From CAYOSF01 sp964406605 (GTDB lineage: Bacteria > Chloroflexota > Dehalococcoidia > DSTF01 > RBG-16-68-14), in the NCBI GenBank assembly GCA_964406605.1, contig CAYOSF010000012.1:62001-126000 (forward strand): a stretch of 64,000 nucleotides of DNA. The letters are read 5' to 3'. Both the position numbers and the translations under genes were made by a program. Below the pieces are notes generated by a model. That model did no database searches and had not been told where the DNA came from. It saw only the letters and a program-made list of their open reading frames with translations. This document shows, piece after piece, positions 16,490 to 26,243 of the stretch (positions are counted from its first letter, which is position 1; every line of letters begins with the position of its first letter).

Positions 16490-16790
16490 CTCCCCCTACC
16501 CGCACCTCGACCGGTTCCGACAGGGTGGCACCCTCGCCGAAGAAGGGCAGCGTTTGTGAAGGCACATACTCCGTCCGGGCGCGGCACTCCGTCCGGACCA
16601 TGGCGAGAACCTGATCCACCTCGTTGGCCTCTACGCCGGAAAGGATCGTCGCGTTGCCCCGGTGGAGGAAGCCGCCGGTGCTGCTGATCTTCGTCGCCGG
16701 GTAGCCCTGGCCGATGAGCGCCTTCATCAGCCGCTCCGCATCAGAGTCCGAAGCGATAATAACGACGAGCTTTAGCTGCCCATCCTTCAC
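16446..16790 (-). CDS. Cyclic-di-AMP receptor (PstA/DarA family)
   Basis: A 114-residue PII-like protein of the DUF970/CdaR family that binds c-di-AMP as a trimer in Firmicutes. The fold signature is KLVVIIASDSDAERLMKAL, then PATKISSTGGFLHRGNATIL, which contains the ligand-contacting TGGFL loop. I prefer the GTG at 16790 (GAGAGGG upstream, family-length N-terminus); a GTG at 16805 would add five residues. It converges with the HD-GYP gene and overlaps it by 44 bp. A 50-codon YtxH-like gene and the atp operon lie upstream. No diadenylate cyclase gene is in the window. Confidence 0.9.
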   Translation of the reverse strand: MKDGQLKLVVIIASDSDAERLMKALIGQGYPATKISSTGGFLHRGNATILSGVEANEVDQVLAMVRTECRARTEYVPSQTLPFFGEGATLSEPVEVRVGGAIVFVVSVERFEKT

Positions 16791-16840
16791 GAGCGGCCCT
16801 CTCACCCCTGTCGCGCGAGCGGCTTGCCCGGAGGCCCGAG

Positions 16841-16993
16841 CTACTCGCCGCCGTCGTCGCGGCGGGTTCGTTCCCTCACTTTGTCCATGAGCTGGTGCCG
16901 CGTCTCAGCACCCGGCTGAGGGGCGAGCGCCATCGCGATTGACGCTCCCAGCATGACCCCGATGAGGAATCCGAGGATGAAGCGGAATGTCAT
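16841..16993 (-). CDS. Small YtxH-like membrane protein (50 aa)
   Basis: A short gene with a clear GGGAGGTC ribosome site 5 bases before ATG. The product has one N-terminal hydrophobic helix (FRFILGFLIGVMLGASIAMA), then APQPGAETR and a charged tail (DKVRERTRRDDGGE). A Gly-rich helix followed by an L/A-P-x-x-G-x-E-x-R motif is the layout of YtxH-type proteins, whose role is poorly known. It lies between the ATP synthase operon and the c-di-AMP receptor gene in the same direction. Confidence 0.75.
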   Translation of the reverse strand: MTFRFILGFLIGVMLGASIAMALAPQPGAETRHQLMDKVRERTRRDDGGE

Positions 16994-17039
16994 GTCTTGA
17001 CCTCCCTGTGCCGGCTACTCAAGGGAGACAGAAGCGCGC

Positions 17040-17096
17040 TCCTGCCACCTTCGATGCTACTGGCGGAGAGGAGCGCTGTCAATGATGGTGGCAGGA
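17040..17096 (-). terminator. Inverted repeat at the end of the atp operon
   Basis: A perfect 10-bp repeat (TCCTGCCACC at 17040 and its complement at 17087) with a 37-base spacer begins 6 bp after the atpC stop. On the minus strand it is followed by a pyrimidine-rich stretch (CTTCTGTCTCCC). I read it as the end of the atp transcript, though the loop is long for a classical terminator. Confidence 0.4.
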
Positions 17097-17101
17097 CGCC
17101 G

Positions 17102-17539
17102 CTAGCCGGGTCGGGGCGGGCCTGGCCTTCCTCGACGTCCGCGCCGCTCCGCCACCCTTAGGCGGGCGACAGCGCGCGCTAGAGACGCCTCGGTCTGGGC
17201 GAGATCCACCAGCTCTCGCTTCTCTTGCAGCGCCTCCTCCGCCCTGCGACGCGCCGCCTCCGCTCGCGCCACGTCGATCTCATCGGCGCGCTCGGCGGCG
17301 TCGGCCAGAACCACGATGCGGTCGGCGCGCACCTCCAGGAAGCCACCGGTGATCGCCATGATCTCCTCCTCGCCTCCCCTGATGATGCGCATCTCGCCGG
17401 GCACGAGAGTGGTGATGAAGGCGGCATGCTCCGGCAGCACCGCAAACTGTCCCTCGGTTCCGGGAGCAACCACCTCATCCACCCCCTCCTGGGAGTAGAC
17501 GATGCTCTCCGCGGTTACGATTTCGACGCTAAGGGGCAT
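17102..17539 (-). CDS. atpC: ATP synthase epsilon subunit
   Basis: Central-stalk subunit that regulates F1 rotation. 145 residues: the N-terminal beta-barrel (EIVTAESIVYSQEGVDEVVAPG, then GQFAVLPEHAAFITTL) and a C-terminal helical arm (AERADEIDVARAEAARRRAEEAL). A short Arg/Gly/Pro tail is not typical. Last gene of the operon, 8 bp after atpD. Confidence 0.95.
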   Translation of the reverse strand: MPLSVEIVTAESIVYSQEGVDEVVAPGTEGQFAVLPEHAAFITTLVPGEMRIIRGGEEEIMAITGGFLEVRADRIVVLADAAERADEIDVARAEAARRRAEEALQEKRELVDLAQTEASLARAVARLRVAERRGRRGRPGPPRPG

Positions 17540-17547
17540 GGTCCCTG

Positions 17548-18951
<1,404 letters not shown>

Positions 18952-18961
18952 GACTACCTCC

Positions 18962-19828
18962 TCACGCCTTCATCCCCTCAACGCCACCCACAATGTCCAG
19001 CAACTCCGTAGTGATCTGCTCCTGGCGCGCCTTGTTGTAGGTGAGGGTAAGCTCTTCGATCATCTCGTTCGCGGCGTCGGTCGCGTTCCGCATCGCTACC
19101 ATGCGGGCCGACTGCTCACTGGCAATGCCTTCCAGGATCGCCTCATAGATCTGCATCTCGACGTAGCGAGGCAAGATCTCCGCCAGGACAGCCTCCCGGC
19201 CCGGCTCGTAGATATAGTCCACGGTGTGGGTGGCCGTTTCCTCCGGTGGCTCTACAGGCAGGAGCTGGGCCATTCTCGGCTCCTGGCTCATGGTGTTGAT
19301 GAAGAACGGATAGACAAGGAAGACCTGGTCGCATTCACCCGCAAGGTAGTCCTCAATCACCACGCGCGCGATGGGCAGAATGTCCAGGTACTCAGGGTAG
19401 TCGCCAAGCTCCGTGAAATCGGCGCGCATCGCGACGTCGACCCGGCGGAAGAAGTCCCGCCCCTTGCGACCCACAGCCACCAGCTTGGCCGGCACGCCAA
19501 GGTCCAACGCCAGAGCGCTGCAGCGACGGTTGACTGCGGTGGGCAGGCCGCCGCAGAGCCCGCGGTTCGGCGTGATGAGCACAATCTCCGTCGACTGCAC
19601 CTCACGTCGTCGGAGGAGGGGATGCAGCGTATCCTGGTCCATCTGGGGGAGCGTCTCAGCGAGGTCAGCCAGCACCCAGGTGAGCCGTTCGGCATACGGC
19701 CGGCCCGCGAGCGCCCGTTGCTGGGCCCGACGCATCTTCGAGGCGGCCACCAACTCCATCGCCTTAGTGATCTTCGCCGTGCTCTGGACCGAGCGAATAC
19801 GTCGCCGGATCTCGCGGATTGTGGCCAC
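18962..19828 (-). CDS. atpG: ATP synthase gamma subunit
   Basis: Rotor shaft of F1, 288 residues. The N-terminal helix is IREIRRRIRSVQSTAKITKAMELVAASKMRRAQ. The C-terminal helix is SARMVAMRNATDAANEMIEELTLTYNKARQEQITTEL. The GTG start overlaps the atpA stop by one base (TAGTG). The middle region is ordinary for the family. Confidence 0.97.
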   Translation of the reverse strand: MATIREIRRRIRSVQSTAKITKAMELVAASKMRRAQQRALAGRPYAERLTWVLADLAETLPQMDQDTLHPLLRRREVQSTEIVLITPNRGLCGGLPTAVNRRCSALALDLGVPAKLVAVGRKGRDFFRRVDVAMRADFTELGDYPEYLDILPIARVVIEDYLAGECDQVFLVYPFFINTMSQEPRMAQLLPVEPPEETATHTVDYIYEPGREAVLAEILPRYVEMQIYEAILEGIASEQSARMVAMRNATDAANEMIEELTLTYNKARQEQITTELLDIVGGVEGMKA

Positions 19829-21339
19829 TAGTACCCTACCGTCTGCTTGTACGCCTTGATGGCCGCCTCAAGCTCCTGCTCCCGTTCCGGCGGCAATTCG
19901 TTGGTTTCCATGATGGAACGCCCCACCTCCGGGTGGTTGGCGTCCATGAATTGATACAACCCCTGCTCGAACTCCTGCACCTTCTCCACGGGCACCTCGT
20001 CCAAGAGACCCCGGGTGCCGGCGTAGATGATGGCCACCTGCTTGTCCAGCGAAAGGGGCTGATACTGCGGCTGCTTGAGAATCTCCTGCAGCCGCCGTCC
20101 GCGCTCCAACTGCTGGCGCGTTGTCGCGTCCAACTCCGACGTGCCAAACTGGGCGAACGCCTGGAGCTCGCGGAACTGAGCCATGTCCAGGCGGAGCTGG
20201 CGCACCACCTGCCGCATCGCGCGGCGCTGCGCGTCTCCTCCAACACGGGACACGGAGACGCCGGCGTTCATACCCGGGCGAATGCCGGCGTTGAAGAGCT
20301 CCGCCTCCAGGAAGATCTGGCCGTCTGTAATGGAGATAACGTTTGTCGGGATGTACGCGGAGATGTCGTTCGCCTGCGTCTCCACGATGGGAATGGCGGT
20401 CAACGAGCCGCCTCCCTCCTCATCGGCCAGCTTCGCCGATCGCTCCAACAGGCGGCTATGCAGGTAGAAGACATCCCCGGGGTACGCTTCGCGACCGGGT
20501 GGCCGGCGCAGAAGCAGCGAGACCTGGCGGTAGGCCCACCCATGCTTGGACAGGTCGTCGTAGATGATCAGGGCGTCACGTCCTTGCGCCATGAATTCCT
20601 CGCCGATAGCGCAACCGGCGTAGGGCGCTAGGAATTGAAGGGCGGCTGCCTCCGACGCGTTGGCGGAGATCACAATCGTGTGGTCCATGGCGCCGTGCTC
20701 TTCGAGCACCCCGACCACTTGGACAACCTTCGATGCCTTCTGGCCGATGGCAACGTAGATGCAGACCAGGTCGCCACCCTTCTGATTGATGATCGTGTCG
20801 ATGGCGATCACGCTCTTGCCGGTCGACCGATCACCGATGATCAGTTCGCGCTGGCCCCGGCCAATGGGAGTCATGGCGTCGATCGCCTTGATGCCGGTTT
20901 GCACCGGCGTGTCGACGCTCTTCCGCTTGCTGACGTCCGGAGCGATGCGCTCTACCGGTCGGGTCCTTTCCGTACTGACCGGCCCCTTGCCATCGAGCGG
21001 ATTCCCCACGGGGTCGACTACGCGGCCGATGAGAGCGTCGCCCACCGGCACTTCGGCCACACGGCCGGTGGCGCGAACTTCGTCGCCCTCCTTGACTTCG
21101 CTGAAATCGCCCAGGATCATCGCGCCCACGTTGTCCTCTTCCAGGTTGAGCGCGAGCCCCATGACCCCACTGGGGAACTCAACGAGCTCGTTGGACATCA
21201 CACTGGAGAGACCGTGAATCCGCGCGATCCCGTCGCCGGCTTCCACCACTGTGCCGACGTTCGTAGCCGCCGTCTCCACGCCGAACTTCTCGATCTGCTC
21301 CCTCAGTATTGACGTGATCTCTTCGGGTCGTACTGCCAT
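19828..21339 (-). CDS. atpA: ATP synthase alpha subunit
   Basis: Non-catalytic nucleotide-binding F1 subunit, 503 residues. It shows the usual N-terminal helix, the P-loop GDRSTGKS (Ser in place of the common Gln at the third variable site), the arginine-finger stretch SVSRVGGDAQ, and the ITDGQIFLEAELFNAGIRPG segment. Expected neighbours lie on both sides, with very short spacers. Confidence 0.98.
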   Translation of the reverse strand: MAVRPEEITSILREQIEKFGVETAATNVGTVVEAGDGIARIHGLSSVMSNELVEFPSGVMGLALNLEEDNVGAMILGDFSEVKEGDEVRATGRVAEVPVGDALIGRVVDPVGNPLDGKGPVSTERTRPVERIAPDVSKRKSVDTPVQTGIKAIDAMTPIGRGQRELIIGDRSTGKSVIAIDTIINQKGGDLVCIYVAIGQKASKVVQVVGVLEEHGAMDHTIVISANASEAAALQFLAPYAGCAIGEEFMAQGRDALIIYDDLSKHGWAYRQVSLLLRRPPGREAYPGDVFYLHSRLLERSAKLADEEGGGSLTAIPIVETQANDISAYIPTNVISITDGQIFLEAELFNAGIRPGMNAGVSVSRVGGDAQRRAMRQVVRQLRLDMAQFRELQAFAQFGTSELDATTRQQLERGRRLQEILKQPQYQPLSLDKQVAIIYAGTRGLLDEVPVEKVQEFEQGLYQFMDANHPEVGRSIMETNELPPEREQELEAAIKAYKQTVGY

Positions 21340-21359
21340 TTCTCTACCCTCGGTTCATG

Positions 21360-21899
21360 CTAGCGCGTGCCCCCCGCCAACTGGCGTTTCAGCGCCAGCA
21401 GCTTGCTCCGGGTGCTGCCATCGACGAGTTGGTCTCCGATGCGGGCCACCAGCCCACCCAGGATCTGCGGCTCCTGCCGCGCCTCTACCAGCACCTGCTT
21501 GCCGGTGAGTTCCGAGAGGCGACCGGCCAGCGCCTGTCGTTCATCATCGCTCATGGCGACGGCCGTTATCACCTCCGCGTGCGCGATGCCCTGATGCTCG
21601 TCCAGCAACACCTGGAAATGCTCAGCGATCTGCGGCAGCAGTGCGATCCGCTCCTTGGCCGCCAGCAATCGCACCAAGTTCCAAACAAGGGGTGTCAGAT
21701 CACCCGCTACCCGCTGGATGAATTCCAGTTTGCCTGCGGCACCGACCTGGCGGCTGGCCACGAACGCCAGCGCTTCCGGCGAGGCGAGGCTGTCGGCCAG
21801 GGTGCGCAGATCACGCCCCCAGACGTCCAACTCGTCTCGGTCACGGGCCAACTCGAAGCCGGCCTGCGCGTAGCGCTTGGCGGCCGGGTCGCGCCGCAC
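21360..21899 (-). CDS. atpH: ATP synthase delta subunit
   Basis: Peripheral-stalk subunit that ties the b subunit to the top of F1. 179 residues with the N-terminal helical bundle (AAKRYAQAGFELARDRDELDVW) and the C-terminal motif AHAEVITAVAMSDDERQALAGRL...GGLVARIGDQLVDGS. The GTG start directly follows the atpF stop. Confidence 0.94.
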   Translation of the reverse strand: MRRDPAAKRYAQAGFELARDRDELDVWGRDLRTLADSLASPEALAFVASRQVGAAGKLEFIQRVAGDLTPLVWNLVRLLAAKERIALLPQIAEHFQVLLDEHQGIAHAEVITAVAMSDDERQALAGRLSELTGKQVLVEARQEPQILGGLVARIGDQLVDGSTRSKLLALKRQLAGGTR

Positions 21900-22397
21900 C
21901 TAGCCCTCCCGGAAGGTCGATTCCGCCAGCACCTCGTCAATGAGTCGCCGATGGGCGTCCCGGTCCAGCGACTGATTGATCACCTTCTCGGCGGCGCTTA
22001 CAGTGAGGTCCGCGAACTGCCGGCGGAGCTCTGCTATCGCCTGGTCGCGCTCAAGCTGGATCTCGCCCCGAGCGCGTTCCAGCAGCGCCTCGGCATCCCG
22101 CCTCGCCTGCTCGCGACCTTCGCTCTGCATCCGGCTCGCCGTCTCCTGGGCTTGGGCGATCAATGCCTGGCCCTGTTGCCGTGCCTCATCGAGCTGCTTC
22201 GCGACCTCCTGCTCGGTCTCGCTGGCCTTCTCCTTGGAGCGCTCCGCGGCTTCTAGGCCCTCGCGCACTCGTTCTGCGCGCCGGTCCAAGAGGCTCACCA
22301 CCGGCTTGTAGAGGAAAAACCACAGGGCCAGCAGAACGATGAAGAAGTTGATGACCTGCGCCACCAGGAGCGGGAGGTTGATGCCAAGCTCGTCCAT
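21900..22397 (-). CDS. atpF: ATP synthase subunit b
   Basis: Peripheral stalk, 165 residues: one N-terminal membrane helix (LLVAQVINFFIVLLALWFFL) followed by a long charged coiled coil (residues 35-150) of E/K/R/Q/A repeats. This is a single b subunit; no second b-prime gene is present, so the stalk should be a homodimer. Confidence 0.96.
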   Translation of the reverse strand: MDELGINLPLLVAQVINFFIVLLALWFFLYKPVVSLLDRRAERVREGLEAAERSKEKASETEQEVAKQLDEARQQGQALIAQAQETASRMQSEGREQARRDAEALLERARGEIQLERDQAIAELRRQFADLTVSAAEKVINQSLDRDAHRRLIDEVLAESTFREG

Positions 22398-22427
22398 ATC
22401 TGTTCTCCCAGGCTCGGCTCAGCGCTG

Positions 22428-22691
22428 CTAGAAGACGAATCCGATCATCACGGCGACGACCAGCGCGTAAATGCCGATCGCCTCGGCAAATGCGATCCCC
22501 AGAATCATGTTGGTCTGGATCTGGGGCTGCGCCTCCGGGTTGCGGCCCAACGCCTCCATCGCCTTCGAGACCAGCCAGCCGATAGCGATCGCGGGACCGA
22601 GAGCGCCGAAGCCCATCGCAAAGCCCGCCCCGACGTACTTCAGACCGGCATCGCCGATCTCGAGGAGCGGTAAGAGTGAGGTAATGTCCAT
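22428..22691 (-). CDS. atpE: ATP synthase subunit c
   Basis: Ring-forming proteolipid, 87 residues, two helices joined by the polar RNPEAQPQ loop. The ion-carrying acid is Glu70 (FAEAIGIYAL), followed by Ala. Na+-binding rings normally have Gln in helix 1 and Ser/Thr after the Glu; neither is seen, so protons are the likely ion. A Pro in helix 1 (ALGPAIAIG) is notable but occurs in other lineages. Confidence 0.96.
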   Translation of the reverse strand: MDITSLLPLLEIGDAGLKYVGAGFAMGFGALGPAIAIGWLVSKAMEALGRNPEAQPQIQTNMILGIAFAEAIGIYALVVAVMIGFVF

Positions 22692-22745
22692 TCCTTCCTC
22701 CTTGTGTTCTGGGGCGCCCGGCCCCGTCTTGCCAGATCTACGCTG

Positions 22746-23840
22746 CTAGTGGCCCTCCTCGGCGCCGTGCTCGTCTCCGTGTGCGGCCACGGCCATCACA
22801 GCGAAAACGAGCGTGAGCATGCCGAATATGAAGGCCTGGATGGCTCCAACGAACAGCTCAAGCCCATAGAAGATCCCCACCACGAAGAACGCGAAGGGCA
22901 ACAGGAACGTCATGACCAACAACAGAATCTCGCCCGCGAGCATGTTGCCGAAGAGTCGGAAGCTGAAACTGATCAGACGTACCAGTTCCGCGAAGAACTC
23001 TAAGATGCCTACGAAGAAGTCGAGCAGGCCCATCGGTTTCCCTCGTAGCAGATTCTTCACGTTGAAGAACTTGCTGCCGTAGCCCATGAGGCCCAACGTG
23101 CTGATGCCCCAGTACTCAACGAATATCGCCGAGGCGATGGCGAGGGACAAGGTCGACATCAGGTCCGTGTTCACGCTGCGGAAGAACGGGACCACGATTG
23201 CAAGCTCCTCGTCCTCACCGACCCCGTGCTTCTCCTTGGCCTCCTTGATCGCCTCCGCCCGCGCTTCCACAAGGCACTCGTCGTGGGCTTGGCCCTCCAG
23301 CTTCACGCACGCGTTTTCGTCCACCTTGATCTCCACGAAGTCCGCGCCGAACCCGACGAACGAGATGCCCGCCGACTGCACCACCACGGCTTCTTCGTGG
23401 AATTCTCCCGCTTCCGGCCCTACCGGCTCGATCTTGCCGATGGCATTGAAGACAGGGAGCAGCGCGAACCAGTTGGAGACGGCCACGAAGATGAAGAAGG
23501 TGGCAATCACCCAGAAGAAACGACGGCCGTTCTTCTCGCCGGCCGTGTTCAGGACCAGATTGTGGATACCCTCCACCACCGCCTCTGTGAAGTTCTGCAT
23601 GCCACTGGGCAGCCACTTCAGGTTCCGCCCCAGGAAGAAGGCAACCACCGCGAGGACGACAACAACCGCCCACTGGGTGAGCAGCGTGTTCCTGATGGGC
23701 AGCGGACCCACCTCCCACAGCGTCTCTCCCTTGATCTCGATGATGGGCTGAGGAACGGAGCGAATGACGAAGGAGACTATGAAGAGGATGAAGAGCACGC
23801 CCAGCGCCCCAACGATGAGGACGCCTCTCCTACCCTTCAC
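22746..23840 (-). CDS. atpB: ATP synthase subunit a, with an 80-residue insertion
   Basis: Stator channel subunit, 364 residues, longer than the usual 220-290. Conserved parts are present: the membrane helix bearing the essential Arg (SFSFRLFGNMLAGE), NWFALLPVF, and the C-terminal helices (GAIQAFIFGMLTLVFAVMAV). Residues 135-215 hold an acidic/basic insertion between the second and third core helices, with two cysteines (178 and 189). By E. coli topology this faces outside, so a disulfide is possible. The GTG start overlaps the upstream gene by 4 bp (GTGA). The C-terminus is His/Glu-rich. Confidence 0.95.
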   Translation of the reverse strand: MKGRRGVLIVGALGVLFILFIVSFVIRSVPQPIIEIKGETLWEVGPLPIRNTLLTQWAVVVVLAVVAFFLGRNLKWLPSGMQNFTEAVVEGIHNLVLNTAGEKNGRRFFWVIATFFIFVAVSNWFALLPVFNAIGKIEPVGPEAGEFHEEAVVVQSAGISFVGFGADFVEIKVDENACVKLEGQAHDECLVEARAEAIKEAKEKHGVGEDEELAIVVPFFRSVNTDLMSTLSLAIASAIFVEYWGISTLGLMGYGSKFFNVKNLLRGKPMGLLDFFVGILEFFAELVRLISFSFRLFGNMLAGEILLLVMTFLLPFAFFVVGIFYGLELFVGAIQAFIFGMLTLVFAVMAVAAHGDEHGAEEGH

Positions 23841-24058
23841 TGGTCGGTTCCTCTTCCAGGACCGATCACGTCCATAAGCATTCGGTAACCGCCGTAGAAG
23901 GCGGTTAGAAGTCCCAGCAGTACTCCCACCATGGTCAGCAGGGGAGCGGTGCCCGTGACTCGGTCGAGTAGCACCCCACCGACTACCCCGATGACGATGC
24001 ACACGGCAAAGTACCAGCCGATGCCGAGCAGCCTCACAGCGACCGGCAGGTGGTTCAC
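23837..24058 (-). CDS. AtpZ/AtpI-like F0 assembly protein
   Basis: First gene of the ATP synthase operon: 73 residues, two membrane helices (WYFAVCIVIGVVGGVLLDRV and LLTMVGVLLGLLTAFYGGYRML). The size and the DR...P...T-x-x-G-x-x-x-G pattern fit the AtpZ/AtpR-like family, small proteins that help c-ring assembly or Mg2+ supply. The family call rests mainly on position and topology. It overlaps atpB by 4 bp. Confidence 0.75.
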   Translation of the reverse strand: MNHLPVAVRLLGIGWYFAVCIVIGVVGGVLLDRVTGTAPLLTMVGVLLGLLTAFYGGYRMLMDVIGPGRGTDQ

Positions 24059-24097
24059 CCAGAACCTCCATCGGCTAGCTGTCTGGCAACTTTGAGA

Positions 24098-24126
24098 AGA
24101 ATATCACAGATGATCCGCACGATCAA
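24098..24126 (-). promoter_or_regulatory. Promoter of the ATP synthase operon
   Basis: Minus strand: TTGATC (24126-24121), exactly 17 bp, TATTCT (24103-24098). The -10 is preceded by TGA, an extended -10 feature. Transcription would start near 24091, about 33 bases before the first gene, which has GGAGG in its leader. Confidence 0.5.
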
Positions 24127-24183
24127 CAAGGGGCAGGATCAGTGACTGGATTGCGGGAGACCGGCCTTCCAGAGATACGGAAA

Positions 24184-24202
24184 GCGCCCGCTGCGCGGGC
24201 GC
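24184..24202 (-). terminator. Terminator after the bifunctional nuclease gene
   Basis: An 8-bp perfect stem (GCGCCCGC and its complement) with a 3-base loop starts 26 bp after the stop codon at 24228 and is followed on the minus strand by TTTCCG. The T-run is short, but placement between two same-strand operons supports termination. Confidence 0.6.
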
Positions 24203-24227
24203 CCTCTCATCTGAAATGGGTCGCCGA

Positions 24228-24767
24228 CTACGACTTCCGCTTGTCGAAGTCGTCCAGATCCAGGCTCTCAATAAAGTCCCGGAAAGCGGACATGCGCTGG
24301 AGCTCCTCTTCGTTCACCTTGCTGACCGCCTCCTGCTGCGCGGGGGTCTCAACCGGCTTGCCCTCCTCATCCAGAGAGACACCGGCCTTGTCCAGCACCG
24401 CGTCCTCGGCATAGATGGGGACCTGCACTCGCACAGCGAGGGCAATGGCATCACTCGGTCTCGAGTCGATCTCCATGCGCTCACCGTTCACGCGCAGCAT
24501 GATCCGCGCGAAGAACGTGTCGTCCGCCAGATCGTTGACGACCACGCAGTCCACCTGGGCGCCCAGCTTCTCCATCACGTCGCGGAGCAAGTCGTGTGTG
24601 AGTGGGCGGGCGACGGAGACATCCTGGAGCCGAACCGTGATCGCGTCCGCTTCGGCAGGACCTATCCAAATCGGGAGGTACCGGTCGGCATCCTTCTCCT
24701 TGAGAATCACCACGCGCTGGTAGTTCATCAAGCTCACCCGGATGCCTTCAATGCTCATCTCGATCAC
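24228..24767 (-). CDS. Bifunctional nuclease family protein (DUF151)
   Basis: 179 residues with the BFN/DUF151 core: NYQRVVILKEKDADRYLPIWIGPAEADAI, then the DDTFFARIMLRVNG strand and ID-SRPSDAIALAVR, the family signature. Members have been reported with RNase and DNase activity or as stress-related factors; the exact role is unsettled. The last 45 residues are an acidic extension ending in DFDKRKS. The GTG start has GAGGAGG 8 bases upstream. Monocistronic: it sits between the exporters and the atp promoter, with its own terminator. Confidence 0.9.
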   Translation of the reverse strand: MIEMSIEGIRVSLMNYQRVVILKEKDADRYLPIWIGPAEADAITVRLQDVSVARPLTHDLLRDVMEKLGAQVDCVVVNDLADDTFFARIMLRVNGERMEIDSRPSDAIALAVRVQVPIYAEDAVLDKAGVSLDEEGKPVETPAQQEAVSKVNEEELQRMSAFRDFIESLDLDDFDKRKS

Positions 24768-24829
24768 AGTCGCACCTCCTCGATGCAGTTTCAGTCTAAA
24801 CGGGCCGCTCGCGCGGTGTCAATCGAGCC

Positions 24830-26242
24830 CTACACGGGGCCCTCTGGGCCACCACGCGTGGCGCCCCCGCTGCCCCATGGGCCCGGCCAGCCAACCCTAC
24901 CCCCGATCCACCGCTGCTCAAGGTAGAGACTGACGGCTCCTCCGACAGCAAGCAACAACCCGATAGCCAGTATCACACTGCTCACCCCATACAGATCGGC
25001 AATTCCCCCCACGACCACTAGTGGGACTAGCGCTACTCCGTTCGCCAGCACCATCTGCGAGGCGATGACCCGTCCCCGCATCTCCACCGGCGTGCGCTCA
25101 TGCAGCGTGGTCTGCGCCGGCGTGTTGAGCATCGCATACGCGAAGCCCATCGGCCCCGCGAACAGCATCGTGAGCGCGACGAGAATGGAAAGGCCGGTCA
25201 CACGCTCGGCGGTCCCCGGGCCGAACGGGTTGAATCGCTCCGTGCGCTCCAGGCCATCCGCGATCATCTCCACAGAGCCCAGAGCCGCCAAGCAGAGAGC
25301 GAGCCCGAACATCCCGAACGCCACCGTCCTGGTCTTCCCCAATCGGGCTACGATCCAGGGAACCGTGCGCAGACCCACCAGCGCCCCTATGGCGACCGGC
25401 GCGAACACGGCGACCGCGTCGTTCGGAGCCACCTCAAGGATCGCCTGCATGTAGCGTGGCACGAGGATAGCGAAGAGCAGAATCAACGTACTGCTCGTGG
25501 TGATGTGGGCCATCGCCATAGTGGATATGGGGTCCGCGCGCAGACTGCTCAGAGCCTTGCCGAAGTCGGCGATGGCTCCCCTCAGCTCCTCACGGCCGGG
25601 GAACGTCCCCTCGGCCTCCTCTTCTCCGTGGCGTCCGATGTATGGCAGGAATCGCGCGAGCAGAGTGGCGAGGAGAAAAGCGCCCGCGGCGCTGGCGAAC
25701 AGCGCGCCCGATCCCGCCGTCTTCAGAATTGTGGGCGAAAGGATGATCAGGCCGGCGATCTGGGCGATCGTGAAGCCGCCGCTGAACAGGCTGTTGGCGG
25801 AAATGAGCTGCCTTCGCTGCACCATGAACGGGATGGAGGCGGCATTGCTCGTGGTGAAGAGCTGGCTAAAGCTAGCGAAGAACCCCGTAATGGCATAGAG
25901 CGCCCACACATGCTCTCGAGCGAAGAAGAACGCCACGGCAGTCACAGCCCTGCCGGCGTTCGTCAGGATCAACAGCCGCCGTTTGCTCCAACGATCGACG
26001 AGTACCCCAGCAAAGACGCCGAACACAACCGTGGGTACGACGAAGAACAGCACCACGATGCTGGTGCTGGTCGTGGATTCCGTAAGGTCCAGGATGATGA
26101 TGATCAGGGCGTAGAGGATCGCGTTTTGCGCCGTCTGGGAAATGATCTGCGCCAGCCACAGCAAGAGGAAAGCGCGGTTGGAGAGGACAGGAGGAACCGT
26201 CTCCTCCTCGGGTTGGCGGTGCGCGTCCAGGGGCCGGAGCAT
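24830..26242 (-). CDS. MFS exporter (MFS_3/EntS-like), second of a tandem pair
   Basis: 470-residue major facilitator with 12 predicted helices. Family marks are FLLLWLAQIISQTAQNAILYAL at helix 1, the loop 2-3 motif GVLVDRWSKRR, and the central loop RHGEEEAEG. This branch includes the enterobactin exporter EntS and macrolide or drug exporters, so efflux is likely, substrate unknown. The ATG lies one base after the stop of the preceding MFS gene. The two may form a heteromeric pair or be duplicates. Confidence 0.85.
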   Translation of the reverse strand: MLRPLDAHRQPEEETVPPVLSNRAFLLLWLAQIISQTAQNAILYALIIIILDLTESTTSTSIVVLFFVVPTVVFGVFAGVLVDRWSKRRLLILTNAGRAVTAVAFFFAREHVWALYAITGFFASFSQLFTTSNAASIPFMVQRRQLISANSLFSGGFTIAQIAGLIILSPTILKTAGSGALFASAAGAFLLATLLARFLPYIGRHGEEEAEGTFPGREELRGAIADFGKALSSLRADPISTMAMAHITTSSTLILLFAILVPRYMQAILEVAPNDAVAVFAPVAIGALVGLRTVPWIVARLGKTRTVAFGMFGLALCLAALGSVEMIADGLERTERFNPFGPGTAERVTGLSILVALTMLFAGPMGFAYAMLNTPAQTTLHERTPVEMRGRVIASQMVLANGVALVPLVVVGGIADLYGVSSVILAIGLLLAVGGAVSLYLEQRWIGGRVGWPGPWGSGGATRGGPEGPV

Positions 26243-26243
26243 G

